Assembly: GCA_964580405.1 (NCBI GenBank) | Contig: CAZOKM010000026.1 | Location: forward strand, 1 to 18,212 | Source of the DNA: JAGTRI01 sp964580405 | Lineage (GTDB): Archaea > Thermoproteota > Bathyarchaeia > Bathyarchaeales > DTEX01 | Direction of reading: 5' to 3' | Length of the DNA: 18,212 nt | Shown: in pieces, positions 6,855-15,800 of the stretch | Numbering within the stretch: the stretch's first letter is position 1 | Layout of the letters: every line of letters starts with the position of its first letter | Made by a program: the position numbers and the translations under genes | The notes under the pieces: generated by a model | What the model saw: only the letters and a program-made list of their open reading frames with translations | Databases searched by the model: none | Told to the model about the DNA's origin: nothing

Positions 6855-8108
6855 TTGTCTTTTCAACCATTCACGGTCAAATATGTTGTCCGTGCCAAAT
6901 TCGGCGTTGAAGGAGTCGTCGAAAAGCCCGACGTGATCGGAGCAGTCTTCGGGCAAACGGAGGGCCTGTTCGGAACAGAGCTCGACCTGAGGGAACTGCA
7001 GAAGTCGGGAAGAATCGGAAGAATCGAAATCGACCTTAAATCTGAAAAGGACAAGACAGACGGTTCTATCAGCATTCCAACGAGCCTAGACAGGGTCTCA
7101 ACGGCCATCATCGCCGCAAGCATCGAAAGCATCGACAGGATCGGTCCGTGCCAAGCGAACGTCAACCTCGTCAAAATCGAGGACGTCAGGGAATCAAAGA
7201 GGAAAGCCATCATCGAAAGAGCCAAAGAAATCCTGCACAGCTGGAACCTCGAGAAGCGCCCAGAAACCGAAGAAATTTTCCGCGAAGTCTCCGAAATACT
7301 GAAGACCACGAAAGTCGAATCCTACGGTCCAGACAAGCTGCCAGCAGGCTCCGAAGTCGGCTCCTTGAAAGAATTAATCATAGTCGAGGGAAGAGCAGAC
7401 GTAATAGTTCTAATGAAGCTTGGAATCCAGAACGTCGTTGCGCTGGAAGGAGTCAAAGTCCCAGAAACAATCATCAGGCTGACGAAAGAAAAAGAATGCA
7501 CAGCGTTCCTCGACGGCGACCACGGAGGAGACCTCATACTAAAAGAGCTCCAGCAAGTAGCTACCATAAAGTACGTGGCGAGGGCACCAAGCGGCAAAGA
7601 GGTCGAAGACCTGACGGCGAAGGAAATCGAAGTCGCTCTCTCGAAGAAGAGGCCGATCGAGGAAGCAAGAGAACCCAGAGAATTCAGGGGACGCAGGGGG
7701 CGCAGGGAACGCAAAGAGCCTATAGAATTAAGAGAACCTAGGGAACTCAGGGAACCAAGTGAAGCCAGAGAAGAAAGGGAAGCAGAACAGCCCAAGAAGA
7801 AGAGGAAGAAGGTTCTCGTGCCGAAAGAGATCATGGACGCGGCCAGCAAACTAAAGGGGACGCTTGAGGCCATCCTCCTCAACGAGCAGATGCAGGAAGT
7901 GGGCAGAATGCCCGTCAGCGAGCTCGCGGACAAGATCCGGGAGGCGGAGAACGTGAACACCATCGTCTTCGATGGCGTCACGACGCAGAGGCTCATCGAC
8001 GTCGCCAGCGAAAAGAACATCAAGTTCCTCGTCGCCGCCCGAATAGCCGAAGTCGTCAAGCAGCCGTTGAACGTGAACCTGCTGACCTTCGAAGAAGTGC
8101 TGGAGTAA
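6855..8108 (+). CDS. dnaG: Archaeal DnaG-type primase / exosome-associated Toprim protein
   Basis: The 417-residue protein matches archaeal DnaG in length and order: an N-terminal domain (1-165), then a Toprim domain with IIVEGRADVIVLMKLGI (E178) and FLDGDHGGD (D220, D222, D226), and a C-terminal domain (about 320-417). Archaeal DnaG lacks the bacterial zinc domain; it has primase activity in some species and is a subunit of the RNA exosome in others, so either role is possible. Between Toprim and the C-terminal domain lies a highly charged low-complexity linker (268-319) built from EPRE(F/L)R-like units and a lysine cluster. The start is TTG at 6855 with GAGGTG 8 nt upstream; the nearby ATG (6848) is out of frame. 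The gene has its own structured upstream region and converges on polB with a 6-bp gap. Confidence 0.94.
   Translation: MSFQPFTVKYVVRAKFGVEGVVEKPDVIGAVFGQTEGLFGTELDLRELQKSGRIGRIEIDLKSEKDKTDGSISIPTSLDRVSTAIIAASIESIDRIGPCQANVNLVKIEDVRESKRKAIIERAKEILHSWNLEKRPETEEIFREVSEILKTTKVESYGPDKLPAGSEVGSLKELIIVEGRADVIVLMKLGIQNVVALEGVKVPETIIRLTKEKECTAFLDGDHGGDLILKELQQVATIKYVARAPSGKEVEDLTAKEIEVALSKKRPIEEAREPREFRGRRGRRERKEPIELREPRELREPSEAREEREAEQPKKKRKKVLVPKEIMDAASKLKGTLEAILLNEQMQEVGRMPVSELADKIREAENVNTIVFDGVTTQRLIDVASEKNIKFLVAARIAEVVKQPLNVNLLTFEEVLE
7656..7811 (+). repeat. Low-complexity charged linker within dnaG
   Basis: Residues 268-319 of DnaG are dominated by Arg, Glu and Pro, with reiterated EPRE, ELRE and EAREE units, and end in a KKKRKK cluster. 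The DNA is purine-rich and repetitive (AGAGAACC / AGGGAAC variants), which may allow slippage. It is likely disordered and could bind nucleic acid or a partner; that is inference from composition. Confidence 0.6.
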
Positions 8109-8114
8109 AACTAA

Positions 8115-10526
8115 CTAAGCAACGAAATCAGCTAACGTTCTAGACTGCTTGGGCGTTTCTGCTTCAAGCAGCGCCTTTTCGTCCACGCCGAACAACGACA
8201 GAATCCTCAAGGCGGCGGGGACAACCTGGTTCGAAACGTAGTACTCCGTGTCAACCTCGCTGTACGAGGCGAAGACGTAGGGCTTGACCCTCTCGTACAG
8301 CTTCCCTGAACCGTGAGTCACGACGTACCCGACCTTGTCCCCGACCGCGAGCTCCCAACCTGAACTAATCAGCATCTTTGCAGCCTGCACGTGAGGGGCA
8401 TTCACCTCGTACTGCTCAGCGGGCTTCGTAAGTGTCTTCCAGATAATCAAGTCCCTGAACGGAACCTTCTGTTTTCTGATTTTACCTATGTATTCTCTTA
8501 CGAAATCGACGGCTTTGTCGGCGGAACGCTGCTTCAGGACGAGCTCCAGAACCTTCTCCTGCGTGTCCTTGGCGACGTTCGCCCAGTCCCCCCTGACGGC
8601 CTCTAAGCCGACCATGTCCAAGCTGCCATCTGGAAGTAGCCCGCAGTAGCGTTTCTTCGCCTCCGTGAACAGGATGAGCCTGTAGATTTTGTCGGCATTC
8701 ATCTCGAGCCCGAGCCTTTCCTTTATCGTTCGGCACAGGGCTTCAACCTTCTGGGGCTCGTACTTCACGAAGATGCTGTCGGTGTCGCCGTAGATGACGT
8801 CCAAGCCTAGCTCCTTCGCCATCTCGATGCTCGTGGAGATTGTCTCGCGCCCCCACGCAGCTGCAGCCTCGGCGACGGGCTTCCTGAACCAACGGGCTCC
8901 CGTCCACCCCGCGTAGCCGTAAACGGCGTTCGTAATCACCTTGATTGCCCTTTGCCGGGCGTCAAGCAGGCGATATTCCTCGCTCTTCGGGTTCAGCCCC
9001 TTCATCCTCTGCCTGACGTCTCCCCTAGCCGCCAGAAGGCTTGTCAGAATCCTGCGGTAGAACCCGGGCGGCTCCTTCCTGAACCTGTGCCCGACCTCGG
9101 GGGCGACGTTGACGCCTTGGGGCGGCTCCGGCTCCGCGGGCTGAAGGTAGGTGTCAGGGGACACGTTCTTCTCGACCATGATACTCGGGTACATCGACTT
9201 GAAGTCGAGGTCCGCGACGTTCTCGTGGACTCCGGGCTTCGGCGACAAGACAATACCCCCCGCGTACGGGATGTACGGCCTCTCGGTCCTTTCGGGGATG
9301 AGTTCCCCAATCCTGTAGGCTTCGCGGACCATGTACCACTCGGTTCTGAAGCCGACCGCGGCCTTGACGACGTGGTCCAGAGGCAGCCCGACTAGCTTGG
9401 AAAGCTCCGCAGCATAATTGAACATCAAGCCAAAAATTTCGGATACGCACCCAGCCCTTTCCTTCGCGAACTTTACCAGTTCCGAATGCTTGGACGGGTC
9501 GTTCCAGTAGGACGCGTGCTCCGTTTCGTCGATTACGGTTTGTTCGCCGAGTTTCTTTAAGCCGAGGAAATCCGCAAGGTTCTCCACCGTTTTGACCTTA
9601 ACCTCGGGGAGCTCGTCCGCCAAGTCGAGGACGTCCACGCTGGCGCGCCCAGTTACTGAAACGTGGCCGTAGACGCTCGTGTGAGGTAGCGTGCCTGTCC
9701 TGTCCACCGAAAAGTCCAATCCAATCTTCTTTGCGCGAGCCATAAGATATTGCCAATGCAGCCGGTTGGTTTCGAACCCTACGACGACGTCTGGATTGTA
9801 CTGCCTAACGTGCCTCACGAATGATGCAAGAACAAAGGTGTCGTCGACACCCTCCGCCACGAACTGCTTCCGTTCGCCCCTGTCCGTGACCGTGGCTATA
9901 ACGAGTACTGGGTCGCGGTCGGGTTTCGGGGTGCCCCTAGACGCGTAGTAAATCGCGTGGAAGCTCAGAACCCTGAGTTTGGGCGCGGTTTCCATTTGGA
10001 TTCTTTTCGGAGCCAACTTCACGATGAAAATCTTGTCGACTTGTATCCCTAAGCCGTTTTCTTCTTCGCTGGCTTCGGCCTCGTGCCACCCGCAGGGCGC
10101 AACGTCGTTGTCGACTAGGTACCGCATCGAGTAGCGGACGTCGTCTTCGAGGCACCGCTCCACGCCTTCGACTCCTGAAAGGGTCTTCGCGAGCTCCGGG
10201 ACGTCGTCGGGATTTTTACATACCACCTTGACCGCGTACACGGGCTGTCCGAAGAACCGCCGCACGGTCAGCTCAGAGCTGAAAATGGATGGGAGCTCTG
10301 CCTGCTTCCGTTTGATTCTTTCGTGGACCGTTTCGGGAGTCTCTTGGGCGCCTAGGACGAGGTAGAAGTAGGGGGCGAAGTTCCTGTCGACTACGAGGAC
10401 GCGTCTCCCGCGGTCGTCGACGCCCCACATCCAGATTTCGGGCTTGCCGCCCCTCGACTCGTGGTTGACGTCCAAGAGCCAGAACCTGAGCTTCTCCGAC
10501 GGTTCCGCGCCGAACCTGCTGCCCAA
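8115..10526 (-). CDS. polB: Family-B DNA polymerase with inactivated exonuclease motifs
   Basis: The 803-residue protein is a family-B polymerase. Polymerase motifs are intact: YAGG (421-424), motif A DFKSMYPSI (441-449), motif B K529-x3-NAVYG (to 537), motif C YGDTDSIF (579-586), and KKRY (624-627). The proofreading domain is present but its acidic residues are gone. Exo I, normally DxE after LRVLSF, reads H190-A-I192. Exo II, normally N-x2-3-F/Y-D, reads NRLH257. Exo III, normally Y-x3-D, reads FAKER357. The DNA around Exo I reads cleanly without a frameshift. The C-terminus has SRTLADFV (795-802), a degenerate PCNA-binding motif. The start is TTG at 10526 with GTGGAG 9 nt upstream. Since the polymerase motifs are retained, it differs from the polymerase-dead archaeal PolB2 type. 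Confidence 0.93.
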   Translation of the reverse strand: MGSRFGAEPSEKLRFWLLDVNHESRGGKPEIWMWGVDDRGRRVLVVDRNFAPYFYLVLGAQETPETVHERIKRKQAELPSIFSSELTVRRFFGQPVYAVKVVCKNPDDVPELAKTLSGVEGVERCLEDDVRYSMRYLVDNDVAPCGWHEAEASEEENGLGIQVDKIFIVKLAPKRIQMETAPKLRVLSFHAIYYASRGTPKPDRDPVLVIATVTDRGERKQFVAEGVDDTFVLASFVRHVRQYNPDVVVGFETNRLHWQYLMARAKKIGLDFSVDRTGTLPHTSVYGHVSVTGRASVDVLDLADELPEVKVKTVENLADFLGLKKLGEQTVIDETEHASYWNDPSKHSELVKFAKERAGCVSEIFGLMFNYAAELSKLVGLPLDHVVKAAVGFRTEWYMVREAYRIGELIPERTERPYIPYAGGIVLSPKPGVHENVADLDFKSMYPSIMVEKNVSPDTYLQPAEPEPPQGVNVAPEVGHRFRKEPPGFYRRILTSLLAARGDVRQRMKGLNPKSEEYRLLDARQRAIKVITNAVYGYAGWTGARWFRKPVAEAAAAWGRETISTSIEMAKELGLDVIYGDTDSIFVKYEPQKVEALCRTIKERLGLEMNADKIYRLILFTEAKKRYCGLLPDGSLDMVGLEAVRGDWANVAKDTQEKVLELVLKQRSADKAVDFVREYIGKIRKQKVPFRDLIIWKTLTKPAEQYEVNAPHVQAAKMLISSGWELAVGDKVGYVVTHGSGKLYERVKPYVFASYSEVDTEYYVSNQVVPAALRILSLFGVDEKALLEAETPKQSRTLADFVA

Positions 10527-10535
10527 CGGTCAAGT

Positions 10536-10580
10536 CTCCACGAACTATATGCTTTTCCTGAAAGATAAGGATTAATTAAA
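10536..10580 (-). promoter_or_regulatory. Likely polB promoter and ribosome-binding site
   Basis: On the minus strand, TTTAATTAAT (10580-10571) is a plausible TATA element that would put the transcription start near 10550. GTGGAG (10541-10536) then lies 9 nt before the TTG at 10526. A second TATA-like GCATATAG (10552-10545) would place the start at the initiation codon itself. Confidence 0.35.
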
Positions 10581-10627
10581 ACCGTGAGAAGACGTGAATC
10601 ATCAACATGGCGGGTCATGCAGAAAGT

Positions 10628-10678
10628 CATATATCGCCTTTATTGTAGACGCTTATGCGCGTTCACGAGGGTGGAATC
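10628..10678 (+). promoter_or_regulatory. TATA box and start-deciding sites of the GH42-like gene
   Basis: CATATAT (10628-10634) predicts a transcription start near 10655-10660, right at the ATG at 10655, which would then be leaderless. A purine-rich GAGGGTG (10667-10673) lies 5 nt before an in-frame GTG at 10679. Both starts are possible; the ribosome-binding site favours 10679. Confidence 0.4.
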
Positions 10679-12733
10679 GTGCGAAAAGCCTATTTTGATG
10701 ACCCAATCGTCGCAGCCTACCTGCACATGCTGCCCAGAATGGAAAAGGAGGATGACATCGACAAGCACCTCACAGCCATCAATGAAGCCCAAGCGACCAG
10801 CGTCTGGGCTTTCGTCTTCGGAGCAAAAAAGGAGAAGCTGGAATACTTCATGAATCAATGCCAAAAAATGGGCTTAAAGGTCGTGCCCGTCTTCATGCCC
10901 TACATCTCCGTAAAGGAGCACCCCGAGGTCAAGATAGTCAGCGCGGACGGCTCAACCTCGGATGACCCCCGCTACTTCAACATAGGCTGCTACAACCACC
11001 CGTACCTGCTGGAAAAGACTGAAGAGCTGATTAAAGAGTTCTTGGAGCAGTACAAGGACCACCCAGCGCTTTACAGGATTGACGGGCTGCCGCTTTTCAG
11101 CTTCATCCACGAAGCCTACTACAGGACTGAGGTTCCCGAGTTCGGCGGAGGACCCCTCAAGCCCTGCTGCTACTGCAAGCACTGCGTGGCTGACTTCAGG
11201 GAAAAGATGAAGGCGAAGTACGGGAGTATCGAAAAATTCAACTCCAAGCACAAAACCATCTTCGAAGACTGGGATTCGCTGGAGCCGCCCAAGGAGCCAA
11301 GCAATCCGTCGCTTTGGAAAGAATGGTTCGACTACCACGCTGAGGTTATCCCGAATTTTCTGGCTAAGTTAATCGGGTACGCCAGAAGCATCGCTCCGTG
11401 CGCTTCGACGCACGAGCTGAACGACTTCTACCCGTGCTCGTACCAGTGCGTCTACTCGGGCAACGACATCTACAGGATGGCGCGCGTCCTCGACGTGGGG
11501 CACGAGGACATGTACCCGCTGGAGTTCGACCACCGCTACGTCATCTACGTCTACGAGTACATCAAGGACCTCCTCAGGCCAGCCATGGGCTTCGACAAGC
11601 TCTACACGGCTAACGGGCAGAGCTTCAACTCGTGGCTCGGGTATAAGGTCCCTCCCGCCAGCATGTCCGAGCAGGTCTACTCGTGCCTGATTCACGGCGC
11701 ACTCGGCTTGGTGTGGTGGGTCGACTGGAACAAATTTGACCTTTGGGCCATGACGAAGCAGCCCAACGAGGAGTACGGCGAGTTAGTCAAAGCCCTAAGA
11801 GATTACGAGATGTCGAAGGCGGAGGTCGCCCTAGTCTACCCTTGGACGAGCATGGAGCTCAAGACGGACGACACCTACAGCATGAACAACGCGTTGTTCT
11901 ACACGGCCCTCGTCAGAAGCGGCGTCCCCGTGGACATCGTCTCGGAGCAACAAATAGCCGACGGCCTCCTAGAAAAAAGAGGCTACAAAGTCATTTGTGG
12001 CGTAGGCAGCCCAGTGTTCCCGCCAGAGGTCCAAGCCAAAATCAGAAACTTCGTAGAGAAAGGCGGAACTCTAATACAAGATTACGAGGGGCGAGGCGTA
12101 AACGAATTCAAATCAGCCTATCCCGAGCTCGTCTCCGAACCGTCGGCTGAGCACACAGTCTACACAGTGAAAACTGACCTGCCTCCGATGGACGAGATGA
12201 ACGGAAAAATCGTCCCTGTGGCTAGTGTTTGTGAGAAGCTGAAACCACCTAAAGAATCGGGCGTGGTCGCCGAGTTCGACGACGGTGAACCAGCTGTAAT
12301 CCACGTCAGAGTCGGGAAGGGTGCCATCTTTAAGGCAGCCACCTTACTCGGCTGGGACTACACCAACTATCCGGGTCACTACGACTTCGCGGCGATGTTC
12401 CCGTTCCTGATACGGAGAACCGAGGACCTGCGGGAGCTAATCCTGAGACTGCTCCAAAAAGCGGGCGTTCAGGCTCCGGTGGAGTCCACCAACTTGGACG
12501 TCGAGGTCGGAGTGTGGAAAGGGAAGGACTCAAGGATCGTGTTGGCTGTTAACCACCTTGACAAGCCGTCGGAATCCACGGTGACGGTGAACCTTAAAGG
12601 CGAAGACGTGTATGTCGTCCAAGACTTTTTCACGAAAGAAAAGGTCAAGACGAAACAAAGTGGTAACAAAATCTCGTTCAAGGCAAATCTACCGAACTTT
12701 CGGGGGAAGGCGTTCCTCGTCAAGAGGCTTTAA
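10655..12733 (+). CDS. GH42-like (beta-galactosidase family) glycoside hydrolase homologue
   Basis: The 692 residues have GH42 architecture. A TIM-barrel part (about 15-385) contains CCYCKHC (171-177) followed by FREKMKAKYGSIEKFN, the counterpart of the GH42 'CxCxxC...YGTxxxLN' segment. A glutamine-amidotransferase-like trimerisation domain (about 390-600) follows, with VALVYPW, ALVRSGVPVDIVSEQQ and FVEKGGTLI, then a small C-terminal beta domain. E153 in IHEAYY may be the acid/base. The segment that in GH42 bears the nucleophile (MEQxPG before a conserved W and an 'HGA(D)G' helix) reads TANGQSFNSW here, with no glutamate. There is no signal peptide, so it should be cytoplasmic. It may be a divergent hydrolase or a non-catalytic homologue. 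Start ATG 10655, or GTG 10679. Confidence 0.68.
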   Translation: MRVHEGGIVRKAYFDDPIVAAYLHMLPRMEKEDDIDKHLTAINEAQATSVWAFVFGAKKEKLEYFMNQCQKMGLKVVPVFMPYISVKEHPEVKIVSADGSTSDDPRYFNIGCYNHPYLLEKTEELIKEFLEQYKDHPALYRIDGLPLFSFIHEAYYRTEVPEFGGGPLKPCCYCKHCVADFREKMKAKYGSIEKFNSKHKTIFEDWDSLEPPKEPSNPSLWKEWFDYHAEVIPNFLAKLIGYARSIAPCASTHELNDFYPCSYQCVYSGNDIYRMARVLDVGHEDMYPLEFDHRYVIYVYEYIKDLLRPAMGFDKLYTANGQSFNSWLGYKVPPASMSEQVYSCLIHGALGLVWWVDWNKFDLWAMTKQPNEEYGELVKALRDYEMSKAEVALVYPWTSMELKTDDTYSMNNALFYTALVRSGVPVDIVSEQQIADGLLEKRGYKVICGVGSPVFPPEVQAKIRNFVEKGGTLIQDYEGRGVNEFKSAYPELVSEPSAEHTVYTVKTDLPPMDEMNGKIVPVASVCEKLKPPKESGVVAEFDDGEPAVIHVRVGKGAIFKAATLLGWDYTNYPGHYDFAAMFPFLIRRTEDLRELILRLLQKAGVQAPVESTNLDVEVGVWKGKDSRIVLAVNHLDKPSESTVTVNLKGEDVYVVQDFFTKEKVKTKQSGNKISFKANLPNFRGKAFLVKRL

Positions 12734-12787
12734 CAGACCGTTCCCTTTTAATATCGTTGCTATTAGAAGCGAATCTTTCGATAGAGT

Positions 12788-12807
12788 ATATTGAGGAAAC
12801 CCAATAT
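12788..12807. repeat. Inverted repeat upstream of the FtsX-type gene
   Basis: ATATTG (12788-12793) pairs with CAATAT (12802-12807) across an 8-nt spacer, in the 141-bp gap after the GH42-like gene. It could be part of a terminator or an operator. TATA-like AATATAAG (12843-12850) and TTATTAAAC (12834-12842) lie closer to the downstream ATG. No small gene is visible in this gap. Confidence 0.3.
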
Positions 12808-12874
12808 TCATTTAGGGGCGGAGTTCGGAAAGCTTATTAAACAATATAAGAATTTATGCTAAAAGGGTCAAATA

Positions 12875-15800
12875 ATGAAGATTCGAACGGAGTTCCTCGT
12901 TGCGTTCGTCCTTTTTCTCGCTTTACTAACCGTTCGCATCGACCCATCCTCAGCGCAGGAAACGCCCCTCGTCTACGGCAAAGTCGTCGACGCCAAAACC
13001 GGGCTGCCTATTTCGGGCGCACATTTAGTTTTTTGGGACACAGAGAATCTTGAGCAGCCGACGTTAGGCAACGGCCTCTACGTGACGGACGAGAACGGGG
13101 AGTACAGCATCCCCGCGGGCTACCTGAGAGTCGGGAAGACTTACTACGTGTATGCCTATCAGGGCGACTTTGAAACCCTAGACATCAATTACGTTCCCTC
13201 GAGCAGGAAGACGGTCCACATCTTAACGAGCGAGCTACAGAACGTCTCGTTCTCGCTCTACCCCGGCGCGATGGTCGAGTGGGAGGGCACCGCGTATCTC
13301 GTCCAAGCCCTGAGCCCCGAGGACCGCGCCATTAGGATGACGGCGTTGTCCACCGACGAAGTTGAGGCAACCTCGATGACCGAGTACGGGGACTCCGCTG
13401 AAATTTATTACATCGGCCTCAGTCATAGGATAGCCATAATCCCCGCCGACACCTCCGTCGTTCTCGAGGCGGAGATATGGTACTACTCCAGCGACCCGAC
13501 CAGGCTGATTCCGGTCGACCAGGAAATCTTCCGCATATACAACGGCTCGCTGCCCTTCTATCTGCATCAGGGCGAACTTTACTCGTTCAAGATTCCGACG
13601 TACAGCCTCAGGAGGGGCATCCAGTACGCCGAGAGCCAATACGTTGATATAACGTCACAGGTGGACAGGGCGCAAAGCATCGGGTTCGTCCTGTTCGACG
13701 AACGGCGATCAATCAACCAGGCTCACCAACTAATCCTGGAAGCAAGCACAGGACTGTCAACCGCAGGTACCGACCTTGAGTTTCAGACAATTTGGCGGGA
13801 CATACGCTCAGCGTTGACGACGTTCAACGAAGTTTCGGGCAAGCTGGCGCTTGATCGCCAAATCAGCGAGGTGGGCGCAGCTTACCTGTCCGCTATCATG
13901 GCAGCTTTCAGCGCGGTCATAGCCTTCTTCCTGTTTGACGACAACCGAAAGAAGTTCTACTTCAACATCGTAATCTACGCGGTGTTCCTCGTTGTCCTGT
14001 ACTTCATCTATCCGGGCGCGCACATAATAATTGACGAAAACATCCTCCTTTTCCTCCAGTCGGTCTTCATCTCGTTCTTCGGAATAATGGCTATCGTCTT
14101 CGGAATCCCGCGAATCTGGAAAGAAAGGATAATCGAGGGCGAAGTGTCGTGGAGAAGCGCGATCACCGTGATTTTCTCTATGGGGAAACGCGAAATCAAG
14201 CGCAAAAGGATACGTGGTTTCTTCACCTTGATGTCGATCGTCATTCTTGTCTTGGCGTTCGTTTCCTTAACGTCGTTCGGCTCAGCCTACGGCATGGTGG
14301 CTGACAAGCTTACCGTGACCGCGCCCTCGGACGGCGTCATGGTGAAAAGGATGGTCAACGCGTCCCTTCTACTGTTCACCCCCTTGGGCATCAATTACCC
14401 AACAGCACTCTCCAATTGGGTAAGTATAACCAACATCGCGGAGAGGCTCAAGAACCCTCCTGACGCTGACCCCGTTGTTAGGCTGATTAGTTCTGGGTCT
14501 GGAACAAGCCGAGTCGTCTACGGAGTTATGGGTGTAACGCCATCAACCGAAAGCCTGTACACTGGTCTTAACGGGACGGTGGAGGCGGGTGGAAGTTACC
14601 TTAGCGACGACGTTCTAGACGAGGTGCTGTTGACGGCAAGCGAAGCCACCCAACTAGGCGTGGGACTCGGCCAGAACTTGACTCTGGAGGTTTTGGGCAC
14701 TGGGATTTCGAGGCAGGTCACGGTTGTCGGATTCATTGATGATAACCTATACACGAGCCTCGTCGACATGGACGGTAACTCTTTCGGTCCCCTCCGCATC
14801 GAAAACGGGGAAGTGCGTAGATGCAACAGCACCGAAGTGATCTTCATGAGCGCTGCGACGGCTAGAAACATTCAGAGCCTGATTGACGCCCAGTACGGTC
14901 CGGGCGCTAAGCAGTTCGTCGTTCTCTCCGACTTCGTTTTCCGCCCTTCAGCCGGGATGACCACTGAAACAATTGTTCCCCTCGCGCGGAACCTCATCTA
15001 CTGGTTCACGTACGACGTTCTCGCTTCGACCAACGGAGTCATAACCTACTACCACGTCGGCGCCTACTTCGAGTTGAAAGGCGCAGCAGAACTCATAATC
15101 CCGCTGATCATGGTCGGCTTGAACGTTGGAATGGTGATGATGAACGCGGTCTACGAGAGGAGAAGGGAAATTCGCGTTCTCTCCATGATTGGGCTTAACC
15201 CAACCCACATCGGGCTGATATTCGTCGCCGAAGCCGTCATCCTCGGCATGGTCGGCGGCAGCTTGGGCTACCTCATCGGGCTCGGGTTCTCGAGGACGAT
15301 GGTGCTCTTCGGCCAGGAGCTCATGGTCAGGGAGAAGCTCGAGTGGTGGTGGAGCGCAGCAGGCTTCGCGCTGGCTATGGTGGCCTCCGTCATTTCGTCC
15401 ATCAGGCCCGCGGCGCTGGCGGTCAGCACGTACACGCCGTCCATGGTCAAGAAGGTGAAGAGGACGGAGAAGCAGGCGAAGGTCCGCAGGGAAGAAATCT
15501 TCAAGGTCTACCAGGGGAGGCAGATGAGCATGCCCGTGAAGGTCCTCACGGCGGAGAAGGAGTTCTTCATCAGCTTCTTCCTCGACAGGCTCCACGAGCT
15601 CAAGGGCGGCTTCGTGGAACGCGTCGAAAACGTTGTGCAGGTCCCGGAGACCGAGGACGTTAAGGGGGAGCTTACGTTGGCGATAAACTTCGACTACTCC
15701 TTCGGAGCCACCGGCAGAGAGCGGGGCACCAAGAACAGCCTCATCCTGTCGAAGAGCCCGAACGAGGACTACTACCGGGTCAGGCTGGTCTCCGAGCCAG

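Noticed and set aside
7322..8059. 245-codon serine-rich minus-strand reading frame antisense to dnaG
   Set aside because: The serine/leucine repeats are the mirror of the Arg/Glu linker of DnaG. No ribosome-binding site or domain is seen.
9940..9975. Frameshift as the explanation for the missing Exo I motif of PolB
   Set aside because: The flanking sequence stays in frame with normal family residues on both sides (LRVLSF before, SRGTPKPDRDP after), and Exo II and III are also changed, so the loss looks genuine.
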